This document shows positions 34,537-42,556 of a stretch of DNA of 64,000 bases, one piece after another. The position numbers were made by a program, and so were the translations under genes. The stretch is from Trichloromonas sp034006665 (lineage in GTDB: Bacteria; Desulfobacterota; Desulfuromonadia; Desulfuromonadales; Trichloromonadaceae), in the NCBI RefSeq assembly GCF_034006665.1, contig NZ_JAVESI010000006.1, positions 30,694-94,693 of the forward strand, read 5' to 3'. Each line of letters starts with the position of its first letter. The stretch's first letter is position 1. The notes beneath the pieces were generated by a model. That model searched no databases and was not told the DNA's origin. It saw nothing but the letters and a program-made list of their open reading frames with translations.

Positions 34537-34829
34537 CCCCCCCCTCCTTGCAAGATTGCAAAACCCCGATGAACCACTTGGCGCTTTCGCAAAAGCCTAA
34601 TATCCTTTTTGGTAATTTTTCTTATTTAAGTAATATGCAGAATTTAATAGGGTTTTTAGTTTAGTCCAAGAACAGCAAAACAGTTCCATGAAGCTGCATT
34701 GTCTCGGCCCTTCGCAGTAATGCGAAAATTCTCCGTTCTTCCCGCCCTTCCCACCCCTCCCGAGCGACCAGCTTAACGTCCTGTTTTCAATGTAATTATT
34801 TTTTTCCCAAGTCGTCAAAGGAAATTGGT
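34537..34829. promoter_or_regulatory. Regulatory region before the Cys-rich AceTr gene
   Basis: 293 bases, AT-rich for this window. TTCGCAGTAATGCGAA (34711-34726) is a perfect palindrome with a 4-base centre. TTGCAAGATTGCAAAACC (about 34549) and GCTTTCGCAAAAGC (about 34582) are similar TTGC-rich motifs, and related ones recur after the gene (TTGCGTAATTGCGAA and CTTGCAAAACC near 35775-35800). They look like operator sites for a regulator of these transporter genes. I found no -24/-12 promoter here. Confidence 0.45.
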
Positions 34830-35756
34830 ATGGTGGCTGCTAAGCTAAGTTCCGATTCCCCGCGTCCAGCAACGCCAAACCTTTCCTCGCCATCCGAGGC
34901 TGTAACCATGGGTTGTCCTTTCTACGGCAAGAATGAAGATATCTGCGACGTTGGATGCGGCTATGTGTCGCCCCATGACGCCAAGATCATCAGTCAGTTC
35001 TGCTCGACCCATCCCGACGACTGCCCCCGCTATCAGTATCTGATGGAGCGCGAAGCCGAACCCGCGACCCAGCCGGCGGCAGAAACGCCGACACCACTAC
35101 CGAAACCCGGAGAGACTTCCCCTGGCCGCACGCCGAAACCGGTTCCGGCAAAACCGTCCCGTTTCCTTCCGGCTCCCCCCTTTAGCACCCTGCCACCCCT
35201 GGGGCTCATCTGTTTCGGCCTTACCACGCTCATTTTCAGCCTGCGCATGACCAGCCTGCTCCCCCTCCCGGAGTGGCTCTTTCAATTCGCTATTCTGACC
35301 GGAGGCCTCGGACAATTCGCCGTCGGCATTTTGGAATGGAGCAAAAAACAGTTCTTCAGCGCCACTGCATTGACCGGCTATGGGTTCTTCTGGATCTCGC
35401 TGTTGCTCCTGATACCTCCGGCGGGGCAATCCCCAGCGACCATGGCGCCGGCCACCAGCGCCTACCTGTTGCTCTGGGGCCTGTTCAGCGCGGTGCTGCT
35501 GGCCGGTGCGCGACCAATCAACCGCTCCTTGCCCTGTGTCTTCGGCTCGGCGGCCCTGCTCTTCTTCCTGCTCGCCACCAGTTATGTCACTAACCATTGG
35601 CTGGTTGGCCTCGCCACACTCCTGGCCGGGTTCGGTTGTGGACTGACGGCCCTGCGCGCGGTGCCGATCGAAGATCGTAAGAGCCTTTCGAGCCCTTCGC
35701 GCCCTTCCCCGACGCGGTCCCTCGGTTCGCGCCGCGTCGATTCCCGTCACGGTTGA
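34830..35756 (+). CDS. AceTr (GPR1/FUN34/YaaH)-type transporter with N-terminal cysteine-rich domain
   Basis: A 308-residue protein joining two parts. Residues about 28-70 form a cysteine-rich unit (CPFYGKNEDICDVGCGY, then YVSPHDAKIISQFC and DDCPRY; six cysteines). A Pro-rich linker (about 75-115) leads to a six-helix membrane domain (PPLGLICFGLTTLIFSL to LATLLAGFGCGLTALRAV) aligned with the acetate transporter at 36241, including ILTGGLGQFAVGILEW. The classic NPAPLGL entry motif is reduced to PPLGL. AAAGGAA precedes the ATG. The head could bind metal or sense redox state; that is inference. The last 25 residues are an Arg/Ser-rich tail. Confidence 0.75.
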   Translation: MVAAKLSSDSPRPATPNLSSPSEAVTMGCPFYGKNEDICDVGCGYVSPHDAKIISQFCSTHPDDCPRYQYLMEREAEPATQPAAETPTPLPKPGETSPGRTPKPVPAKPSRFLPAPPFSTLPPLGLICFGLTTLIFSLRMTSLLPLPEWLFQFAILTGGLGQFAVGILEWSKKQFFSATALTGYGFFWISLLLLIPPAGQSPATMAPATSAYLLLWGLFSAVLLAGARPINRSLPCVFGSAALLFFLLATSYVTNHWLVGLATLLAGFGCGLTALRAVPIEDRKSLSSPSRPSPTRSLGSRRVDSRHG

Positions 35757-36240
35757 CCGCGGATGCATTTTGCGTAATTGCGAATTCTTGCAAAACCGTA
35801 TGCGCACCCCACCTTATCCGCCGTGGAAGACAAAAACCCCCGACAATTAAACGTCTTAAATGTATTTTGCCGATATTCGGCGCGGACCAATCGAATCAAC
35901 CCTAGTCCAAATCTTTTGCATTTAAGCGAAAAACGCAACGCCGAAAAAACCCCCACGACCCCCCATGAAGACAGCACAACAAACTGTTATCACTGACGTT
36001 TACGCTAAAAGACAAGAATATCTCCCGTACTGGCACAACGCTTGCTGAAGCATTGAATCGTAATCCCCCTGAAGCAGAAACGCCCGCAACAGGTAAAGTC
36101 CGGCTACCTGCACTGATTATTTATTGTTGCACACCCTGCTTCATTCATATCTAATTTTACTTTCGCTAAACACAACTATTGGAACATTTCCACGCCCCAT
36201 ACTTCGTCGGTTCCCCATTCGCCAAGGAGAAAATTCACCC
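35757..36240. other. 484-bp regulatory stretch before the acetate transporter gene
   Basis: AT-rich and gene-free. It contains the TTGC-rich motifs near 35775-35800 and 35915-35935 and the sigma-54 promoter at 36031-36046, leaving a leader of about 180 bases before the ATG at 36241. The upstream motifs are where an NtrC-type activator would be expected to bind. Confidence 0.5.
36031..36046 (+). promoter_or_regulatory. Sigma-54 (-24/-12) promoter
   Basis: TGGCACAACGCTTGCT matches the consensus TGGCAC-N5-TTGCW exactly, with GG and GC at the right distance. It faces the acetate transporter gene at 36241 and is likely activated by the NtrC-type regulator encoded at 33163. Confidence 0.85.
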
Positions 36241-36849
36241 ATGAGCACTTCCGCCACTCAAGCCAGCACCTCCACCCTCGCCCTGAACGACACCACTGCC
36301 AACCCGGCCCCCCTCGGACTGCTCGGTTTCGGCATGACCACTGTCCTTCTGAATTTGCACAATGCCGGATTCTTCCCTCTCGATGCGATGATCCTCGGCA
36401 TGGGAATTTTCTACGGCGGCCTCGGTCAGATCATCGTCGGCATCATGGAGTGGAAAAAAAATAATACTTTCGGCGCCACGGCTTTTACCTCCTACGGTTT
36501 GTTCTGGTTGTCCCTAGTCGCCCTCATCGTTCTCCCAAAAACCGGATTCGGACAGGCACCTGAAGCATCAGCCATGGTTGCCTATCTGACCATGTGGGGA
36601 TTGTTCACCGCAGTTCTTTTCATCGGCACCTTAAAGCTCAACCGGGCACTGCAATTCGTGTTCGGATCGCTGACGATCCTGTTCTTTCTTCTCGCCATCG
36701 GCGATGCCACCGAAAACCACCTGATCAAAACTATCGCCGGTTGGGAAGGAATTGTCTGCGGCCTTTCCGCTATCTACACCGGACTCGCCCAGGTGTTGAA
36801 CGAAGTTTACGGACGGACGGTCGCCCCTCTCGGCCTTATCAAAAAATAA
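36241..36849 (+). CDS. Acetate uptake transporter (GPR1/FUN34/SatP family)
   Basis: A 202-residue six-helix membrane protein of the AceTr family (SatP/YaaH in E. coli), which carries acetate and succinate with protons. The signature NPAPLGLLGFGMTT (about 21-34) opens the first helix; FYGGLGQIIVGIMEWKKNNTFGATAFTSYGLFW is the conserved centre (about 60-92). AAGGAG precedes the ATG at 36241; the frame is open further upstream but not conserved. It lies behind a sigma-54 promoter and ends in a terminator, so it is a single-gene unit. Confidence 0.93.
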   Translation: MSTSATQASTSTLALNDTTANPAPLGLLGFGMTTVLLNLHNAGFFPLDAMILGMGIFYGGLGQIIVGIMEWKKNNTFGATAFTSYGLFWLSLVALIVLPKTGFGQAPEASAMVAYLTMWGLFTAVLFIGTLKLNRALQFVFGSLTILFFLLAIGDATENHLIKTIAGWEGIVCGLSAIYTGLAQVLNEVYGRTVAPLGLIKK

Positions 36850-36877
36850 CCCACATTTTTGGATAAACCCTCCACGG

Positions 36878-36908
36878 GAAGGCTCGCGTCTTGAGCCTTC
36901 TTTTTTTG
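36878..36908 (+). terminator. Intrinsic terminator of the acetate transporter gene
   Basis: Stem GAAGGCTC/GAGCCTTC, 7-base loop, followed by seven T. Confidence 0.9.
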
Positions 36909-37007
36909 CCATCACGGAAAAATAAAACCGAGTTACATCAACAGCAAAAAGCCGTCCCCCCACCAAAACACATCGAAATAAAAGACCATACGGCCAGCAC
37001 TTAGACC

Positions 37008-37036
37008 TTGACATACTTTATAACAATGGTTAATTT
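37008..37036 (+). promoter_or_regulatory. Sigma-70 promoter of the 129-residue membrane protein gene
   Basis: TTGACA (37008-37013), 17 bases, TAATTT (37031-37036), 31 bases before the ATG. Confidence 0.75.
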
Positions 37037-37066
37037 TATTTAAAAGATGATAAATGGAGGGAATCC

Positions 37067-37456
37067 ATGAACGCCAAACTTGGGCAGCACATGATTCTCT
37101 TGGGACTCTGTGCCGTAATATTTTACGCGGTCATGTTGGTTTCCGGGAAACTGCCGCTTGAGGCCATGCCACAGTTTATCGTCTCTGCAGTCATCTTTAT
37201 GAGCTCCGGGCATTTCATGCGCAAAGCCGCCCGCAACATGGCTCGCGAAGAAGACGAAAAAGACGACGAAGCTAAGAAAAAGCACAAGGATCTTGATTGG
37301 CCTTGGTTGACTACTTTATTGAACTGGACCGCCGCCTTTCTCATCATCGGCATTATGGCAATCATTCTAATGAAGCCGATAGGAGTGACATTCCACGATG
37401 CGCTTAGGGCAATCATTGCCCTCGACCAACAATATTTTTCACATTCCATCCCTTAA
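37067..37456 (+). CDS. Three-helix membrane protein, unknown
   Basis: A 129-residue protein with helices at about 8-25, 35-50 and 86-106. Between the second and third is a strongly charged segment (KAARNMAREEDEKDDEAKKK, about 52-74) that probably lies in the cytoplasm as a helix. TGGAGGG precedes the ATG. I do not recognise a family. It has its own promoter and terminator between the acetate transporter and the Ehr-like cluster. Confidence 0.7.
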   Translation: MNAKLGQHMILLGLCAVIFYAVMLVSGKLPLEAMPQFIVSAVIFMSSGHFMRKAARNMAREEDEKDDEAKKKHKDLDWPWLTTLLNWTAAFLIIGIMAIILMKPIGVTFHDALRAIIALDQQYFSHSIP

Positions 37457-37481
37457 CGGCTTCTAGGGCCATGTGACTTTT

Positions 37482-37512
37482 AAAACCGCCTTATTCAGGC
37501 GGTTTTTCTGTT
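37482..37512 (+). terminator. Intrinsic terminator
   Basis: Stem AAAACCGCC/GGCGGTTTT with loop TTATTCA and a short T-rich tail; it ends the gene at 37067. Confidence 0.85.
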
Positions 37513-37891
37513 TCCCCTTCGCGCCCTCGCCCGGCCACAGGCAGATTCCGCAAGGAAACACCCCATCATCTTGCCATCCCGCGAAAATATCGCTAAGTGT
37601 TACGCCATGTTATCAGCTCCCAGCAGTTCGTGCAGATACTGCCGGGACGAACTGCTGGCGTTCCATGTCGACGCATTCAGCAACCCGCATCAGGGAACGG
37701 CATACTCCCGCCGTTAACGGGTAACGGCACAAAGAAAAAGAGAATCCTGATCGCCATAGGGTTTCATGTTTTTTGATCCGAGGCCTTTGACTTAACCCCA
37801 AAAAACAAAACTCCCTTGACAAACTCCAACAAAAAGAGCTAGTGTCCACAAATGTCCTAACATAGACCATTATGTCACATATGGGGTACAA
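37513..37891. promoter_or_regulatory. Promoter region of the Ehr-like operon
   Basis: TTGACA (37816-37821), 18 bases, TAGTGT (37840-37845) is a fair sigma-70 promoter about 47 bases before the ATG at 37892. Just before the ribosome-binding site lies the palindrome TATGTCACATA (37871-37881), a candidate operator, possibly for the HTH protein encoded first. The rest (37513-37810) holds no credible gene. Confidence 0.55.
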
Positions 37892-38578
37892 ATGAACCTA
37901 TCCGTAAAAGACGCCGCTCGTCTTTTAAACGTGTCGGAAAAGACCATTTACCGCTGGATCAAGCAGGAGGTCGTGCCGGCCTACCGGGTTCACGAGCAGT
38001 ACCGCTTCAACCGCGTGGAGCTCTTGGAATGGGCCACCTCCCGGCGGATGGGAGTCACCGCCGAACTTCTCGACGAGCCGGGGTCCGATGCTGCCCCCCT
38101 GACCCTGCTGAGCGATGCCCTTGAAGCCGGCGGCATCTTTTATCGGGTCGAAGGAGACAGCCGCGAACAGGTGCTGACCGAGGTTGCCCAGCACCTGCGC
38201 CTGCCCGATGAAGTGGACCGGGGGCATCTGCAGCAGGTTCTCATCGCCCGGGAGCGCATCGCCTCCACCGCCATCGGCAACGGCATCGCCATCCCCCACC
38301 CTCGTAATCCCGCCCTGCTGCACCTGACCAAATCGACCGTCACCCTCTGCTTCCTCGAACAACCGGTGGACTTCAAAGCTCTCGATGGGCAGCCGGTGCG
38401 GCTGTTGCTAACCGTCATCGCCCCGACCCTGCGCAGCCACCTGCATCTCCTTTCACAACTGGGTTTCGTCTTGAAAAACCCTTATTTCAAGAAGATTCTC
38501 AGTGAAGAAGGGAGCCGCGAAGAGATTCTGGCCGCGCTGCGCCAGGCAGAAGCGGAACTGGAGGCGAGCCGGCCATGA
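37892..38578 (+). CDS. Regulator with excisionase-type HTH and PTS EIIA domain
   Basis: A 228-residue protein. Residues 1-50 are a MerR/excisionase-type helix-turn-helix (LSVKDAARLLNVSEKTIYRWIKQEVVPAYR...RFNRVELLEWA). Residues about 80-220 are a PTS EIIA domain of the nitrogen/fructose type, with the phosphorylated histidine in the AIPHPRNPALLHLTKSTV segment (about 131). A PTS phosphate state may thus control DNA binding. It overlaps the first membrane subunit gene by 4 bases and so probably regulates that operon. No PTS transporter is in the window. Confidence 0.85.
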   Translation: MNLSVKDAARLLNVSEKTIYRWIKQEVVPAYRVHEQYRFNRVELLEWATSRRMGVTAELLDEPGSDAAPLTLLSDALEAGGIFYRVEGDSREQVLTEVAQHLRLPDEVDRGHLQQVLIARERIASTAIGNGIAIPHPRNPALLHLTKSTVTLCFLEQPVDFKALDGQPVRLLLTVIAPTLRSHLHLLSQLGFVLKNPYFKKILSEEGSREEILAALRQAEAELEASRP

Positions 38579-40569
38579 ACCTTATCCTGCCGGCGCTTCT
38601 CATTCTTATCTCCGGCGGAATCTCCGCCCTCTGTTGCGGCCGGCGCACAACCTTGGCCGCCTTCTTCGCCGGTAGCGGCACCCTCGCCGCCGCCCTCCTC
38701 ACCTTGACGGCGGCGGGACGCACGCTCCTCTTCCAGACCTCTGAAACCTTGAGCCTGCCGTGGCCAGTCCCCGGCGGCAGTTTTACCCTGACCCTCGACC
38801 CCCTGGCCGCTTTTTTTCTCGTTCCGATTTTGCTGATTTCCTCACTCTGCGCCCTGTACGGCTACGGCTATCTCAAGGATCATGCCGCCGACCGTCCCCT
38901 GAGCGCGACCTGGTTTTTCTTTACCGTCCTCATCGCCGCCATGATCCTGGTGGTCACCGCCGCCAACGCGATCCTCTTCATCGCCGCCTGGGAGTGCATG
39001 TCCCTGTCCTCCTTCTTCCTCGTCGCCTTCGACCATCGGCAAAGGGAGGTTCGCGAAGCCGCCTGGCTCTATCTGCTTTCGACCCACCTCGGCGCAGCGG
39101 CGCTCTTCGCCCTCTTCCTCTTCGCCTCTCACTGGAGCGGATCCCCCGAATTCAGCACCTTCGCGGCCCTGGGACAACTTGCGCCTGGTCCCGCCGCTCT
39201 CCTCTTCCTGCTGGCGCTGGTCGGCTTTGGCTCGAAGGCGGGGCTTTTCCCCCTGCACGTTTGGCTACCGGACGCCCATCCCGCCGCCCCCAGCCACGTT
39301 TCCGCCCTGATGTCCGGAGTCATGATCAAGACCGGCATCTACGGCATACTGCGCGTCGTCGATTTCCTCCCCCCCGCTCCGGCTTGGTGGGGGGAGTTGC
39401 TGATGGTTCTGGGGATCGCCGGCGCTCTCTTCGGCATCGCTCTGGCGGCGCTGCAACAAGATATCAAGCGCTGCCTGGCCTATTCGACGGTGGAAAATAT
39501 CGGCTTGATCTTTCTCGCCCTGGGACTTTCCTGGTTCGCCGCCGCCCGCGACCTGCCGACCGTCGCCGTGCTCGCCATGGCCGGGGGCCTGCTCCATCTC
39601 TGGAATCACGCCCTCTTCAAAAGCCTGATGTTTCTCGGCGCCGGCGCCCTGTTGCACAGTGCCGGAACGCGCAATCTCGACCGCATGGGCGGCCTGCTGA
39701 AACGCATGCCGATGACCGGCACCCTGCTCATCGGCGGCGCTCTGGCGATCTGTGCCCTGCCTCCCTTCAACGGTTTTGTCGGCGAGTGGCTGATCTATCG
39801 GAGCCTGCTTCAGGCCGGAGCCGCCGCTACTGCTCTTTATGCTCTCGGGCCGCTGCTGCTGGTCGGCCTGCTCGCCTTGGTTGGCGGTCTGGCGCTGGCG
39901 GTCTTCACCCGTATCATCGGCATCGCCCTGCTCGGCGCGCCGCGCAGCCCCGAAGCGGCCTCGGCCCACGAAGCAAGCCGCTGGATGCTCTGGCCCATGG
40001 CCCTACTCCTGCCCCTGTGTCTGCTTGCCGGGGTCTTCCCCGGCGCCTTGCTGAACCACATCGGCCCCCTGGCCGGGAAGCTTCTGCGCCAACCCGAACT
40101 CTCCGCCTCCCTGCCCGGCCTGACTGTGCTGCCCCTGGAGCGGTTCACCCTGGCGGGGCTGCTGATTCTGGCCGCGTTGAGTCTGATCCCCTGGCTTCTG
40201 ACGTGGCGCAAATCTCCTCGGCGCCACACCTGGGGCTGCGGCTACCCCCTGCCAACGGCGCGCATGTCCTACACCGCCACCGGTTACGGGGAAATAATTC
40301 AGACCCGGGCGATTCCCGCGCTGCTCCAGCCGGAACTGCACAAACCGGCGTCCCGCGAACTCTTTCCGGAAGCCGACCAGCTCTCACAGCGCTCCCTCGA
40401 TCCCTTCCTGCACCGCTGGTTCGCTCCCGTCTTCCGGGCCGTCGCCGAACGCTTCAGCCATCTGCGCTGGTTGCAGCAGGGACGGCTGAACATCTATCTG
40501 CTCTATATCTTTCTCACCTGCGCCCTGCTCTTGGGGTGGATAGCCCTGGTCGAAAAGGGAATCCTATGA
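38575..40569 (+). CDS. HyfB/NuoL-like proton-translocating subunit (first copy)
   Basis: A 664-residue membrane subunit of the complex-I antiporter type, with about 15 helices. Key segments are IAAWECMSLSSFFLVAF (Glu of the fifth helix), FGSKAGLFPLHVWLPDAHPA, SHVSALMSGVMIKTGIYG and NHALFKSLMFLGAGALLHSAGTRNLDRMGGLLK. The C-terminal motif TWGCGYPLPTARMSYTATGY is typical of HyfB/HycC. It is closely similar to the next gene, with a 39-base identical stretch. It probably pumps protons or sodium as part of the hydrogenase-like complex. Confidence 0.88.
   Translation: MNLILPALLILISGGISALCCGRRTTLAAFFAGSGTLAAALLTLTAAGRTLLFQTSETLSLPWPVPGGSFTLTLDPLAAFFLVPILLISSLCALYGYGYLKDHAADRPLSATWFFFTVLIAAMILVVTAANAILFIAAWECMSLSSFFLVAFDHRQREVREAAWLYLLSTHLGAAALFALFLFASHWSGSPEFSTFAALGQLAPGPAALLFLLALVGFGSKAGLFPLHVWLPDAHPAAPSHVSALMSGVMIKTGIYGILRVVDFLPPAPAWWGELLMVLGIAGALFGIALAALQQDIKRCLAYSTVENIGLIFLALGLSWFAAARDLPTVAVLAMAGGLLHLWNHALFKSLMFLGAGALLHSAGTRNLDRMGGLLKRMPMTGTLLIGGALAICALPPFNGFVGEWLIYRSLLQAGAAATALYALGPLLLVGLLALVGGLALAVFTRIIGIALLGAPRSPEAASAHEASRWMLWPMALLLPLCLLAGVFPGALLNHIGPLAGKLLRQPELSASLPGLTVLPLERFTLAGLLILAALSLIPWLLTWRKSPRRHTWGCGYPLPTARMSYTATGYGEIIQTRAIPALLQPELHKPASRELFPEADQLSQRSLDPFLHRWFAPVFRAVAERFSHLRWLQQGRLNIYLLYIFLTCALLLGWIALVEKGIL
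40228..40266 (+). repeat. 39-base exact repeat, copy 1
   Basis: Identical to 42222-42260. It codes for TWGCGYPLPTARM in the first HyfB-like subunit. The flanking codons differ, so identity at wobble positions over 39 bases hints at gene conversion. Confidence 0.85.
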
Positions 40570-42554
40570 TCATGACGGTCTTTATCACGGGCACGCTGCT
40601 GCTGCTCTTTTCCGGGGTACCGGGGCTCTTCGGCCGCAGCAGCCCGACGGGCGGGGAACGCACAGCTCTCACTCTGCTGCTGGGCGGAGCTCTGCTGGGA
40701 ACAGGGGGAGTGATTGCCGCCCTGAAACATCCGGCCGAAGCGAGTCTCACCCTCCCCTGGGCAGTACCAGGCGGCGACTTCTCCTTGGCAATCGACCCGA
40801 TCTCCGCCTGTTTCCTCTTCCCTGTTTTCCTGATCGCAGCCCTTGGCGCCGTCTATGCCCTCGGCTACTGGCCGCACCGCAGCAACCCTGAGAATGGAAG
40901 AAAGCTGAGGCTTTTCTACGGCCTGATCGCCGGCTCCCTGGCGCTGGTGTTGACCGCCCACAACAGTCTGCTCTTTCTCGCCGCCTGGGAGATCATGGCT
41001 CTGGCCGGATTTTTCCTCGTCACTACCGAGGAAAAATACCTGGAGACCCGCCGCGCCGGCTTCATCTATCTGACCTGCGCTCACACCGGCACCCTCGCCC
41101 TCTTCGCTCTTTTCATCCTTTTGGAGCAAAATCTCGGCAGCTTTACCTTCCCCGCTCCCGCCGCCCTTGATGACAACAGCGGTCCGGCCTCGGCCATCTT
41201 TCTCCTCGCTCTTTTCGGCTTCGGTATCAAGGCCGGCCTGACCCCGCTGCACATCTGGCTGCCGGGTGCCCATGCCGCCGCACCGAGTCACATTTCCGCC
41301 TTTCTCTCCGGGGTCATGATCAAATCAGGGATTTACGGCCTGGTGCGCATCTGTAGCTTTTTTGCCGCACCACCAGCTTGGTGGGGGATGACGGTGCTGA
41401 CTTTGGGGGTGATCTCCGGAGTACTCGGAGTAGCCTTCGCCATCGCCCAGCACGACATCAAGCGCCTCCTCGCCTATCACAGCGTGGAGAACATCGGCAT
41501 CATCGCCATCGGCCTCGGCGCCGCCCTGCTTGGCAAAACCTACGACCAGCCACTGTTAACGGCCCTCGGTCTGGCCGGCGCCCTGCTCCATGTGATCAAC
41601 CATGGGCTCTTCAAGTCGCTGCTCTTTCTCGGCGCCGGAGCGGTAATTCACGCCACCGGCACCCGCGAGATCGAGCACTACGGCGGCCTGCTGCGCGGAC
41701 TGCCTCTGACCGGCATCGCCTTTCTCGGCGGCGCCGTGGCGATCTGCGGCCTGCCACCGCTGAACGGCTTTGTCAGCGAATGGCTGATCTACCTCGGACT
41801 CTTTCATGCCCTGGAGGGTGCGACCCTTCTCCCGCGCCTGAGCCTCTTCGCCATTCCCGCTCTGGCAATGATCGGCGGACTGGCTTTGGCCTGCTTCGTC
41901 AAAGTCTTCGGTATTGCCTTTCTCGGGGCGCCCCGCACTCCCGCCGCCGCACACGCCCACGAAGCGCCGGCAAGCATGCTCTGGCCCATGGGCCTGCTTT
42001 TGACCTGCTGCCTGCTCATTGGTCTCTGGCCCGGCGCGCTCCTCCCCCTGCTCGGACAAGCCGCATCCCTCTGGTCGGGAGAAACTCCGCCAGTTCCCCT
42101 GCTAACGAAATACGCGCCGGCCGCCGCCCTGAGTTGGAGCGCTCTCGGCCTCTTTCTGCTACTGGCTGGTGCAGCTTGCGGCCTGCGCCTTGGCCTGCGC
42201 AAAGCGTCCCCCCGGGTATCGACCTGGGGCTGCGGCTACCCCCTGCCAACGGCGCGCATGCAATACACCGCCTCTTCCTTCGGTGCGCTGCTGGTCGACC
42301 TCTTCCGTTGGGGTCTGCGGCCGGACCGACACGGCGGCGAGACTCAAGGACTCCTGCCGGACGCTGCGGAATTTTCCTGCCACACCCCCGACACCATTCT
42401 CGACCGGGGAGTCATCCCCTTCTGCCGCAGAGCGATTCGCCTTTTCGGGCGGTTGCGAGCAGTCGTTCAGAATGGCAGCACCAGTTTTTATCTTCTCTAT
42501 GTAGCCCTGGCTCTGGCCGCTCTTCTGACCCTGGCCACCCTGTCGCGAGGTTGA
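40566..42554 (+). CDS. HyfB/NuoL-like proton-translocating subunit (second copy)
   Basis: A 662-residue paralogue of the preceding subunit. It carries LAAWEIMALAGFFLVTTEEK (fifth-helix Glu), FGIKAGLTPLHIWLPGAHAA, SHISAFLSGVMIKSGIYGLV, HDIKRLLAYHSVENIG and NHGLFKSLLFLGAGAVIHATGTREIEHYGGLLR, and the C-terminal WGCGYPLPTARMQYTASSFG. It starts at an ATG overlapping the previous stop (CTATGATC). Having two HyfB-like subunits plus a HyfF-like one gives the complex three antiporter modules. Confidence 0.88.
   Translation: MIMTVFITGTLLLLFSGVPGLFGRSSPTGGERTALTLLLGGALLGTGGVIAALKHPAEASLTLPWAVPGGDFSLAIDPISACFLFPVFLIAALGAVYALGYWPHRSNPENGRKLRLFYGLIAGSLALVLTAHNSLLFLAAWEIMALAGFFLVTTEEKYLETRRAGFIYLTCAHTGTLALFALFILLEQNLGSFTFPAPAALDDNSGPASAIFLLALFGFGIKAGLTPLHIWLPGAHAAAPSHISAFLSGVMIKSGIYGLVRICSFFAAPPAWWGMTVLTLGVISGVLGVAFAIAQHDIKRLLAYHSVENIGIIAIGLGAALLGKTYDQPLLTALGLAGALLHVINHGLFKSLLFLGAGAVIHATGTREIEHYGGLLRGLPLTGIAFLGGAVAICGLPPLNGFVSEWLIYLGLFHALEGATLLPRLSLFAIPALAMIGGLALACFVKVFGIAFLGAPRTPAAAHAHEAPASMLWPMGLLLTCCLLIGLWPGALLPLLGQAASLWSGETPPVPLLTKYAPAAALSWSALGLFLLLAGAACGLRLGLRKASPRVSTWGCGYPLPTARMQYTASSFGALLVDLFRWGLRPDRHGGETQGLLPDAAEFSCHTPDTILDRGVIPFCRRAIRLFGRLRAVVQNGSTSFYLLYVALALAALLTLATLSRG
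42222..42260 (+). repeat. 39-base exact repeat, copy 2
   Basis: Identical to 40228-40266, at the matching position of the paralogous gene. Confidence 0.85.
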
Positions 42555-42556
42555 AT

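Noticed and set aside
34590..34606. Possible -24/-12 promoter (TTGGCGCTTTCGCAAAAGC) before the Cys-rich transporter gene
   Set aside because: The GG and GC elements are not 10 bases apart.
38760..40565. Very long plus-strand frame continuing from the first HyfB-like gene into the second, suggesting a 1264-residue protein
   Set aside because: The part before 40566 is Arg/Pro/Ser-rich out-of-frame reading of the first subunit; the real second gene starts at ATG 40566 overlapping the previous stop.
41378..42556. Long plus-strand frame leading into the HyfC-like gene
   Set aside because: It is the wrong frame of the second HyfB-like gene; the HyfC-like protein starts at 42557.
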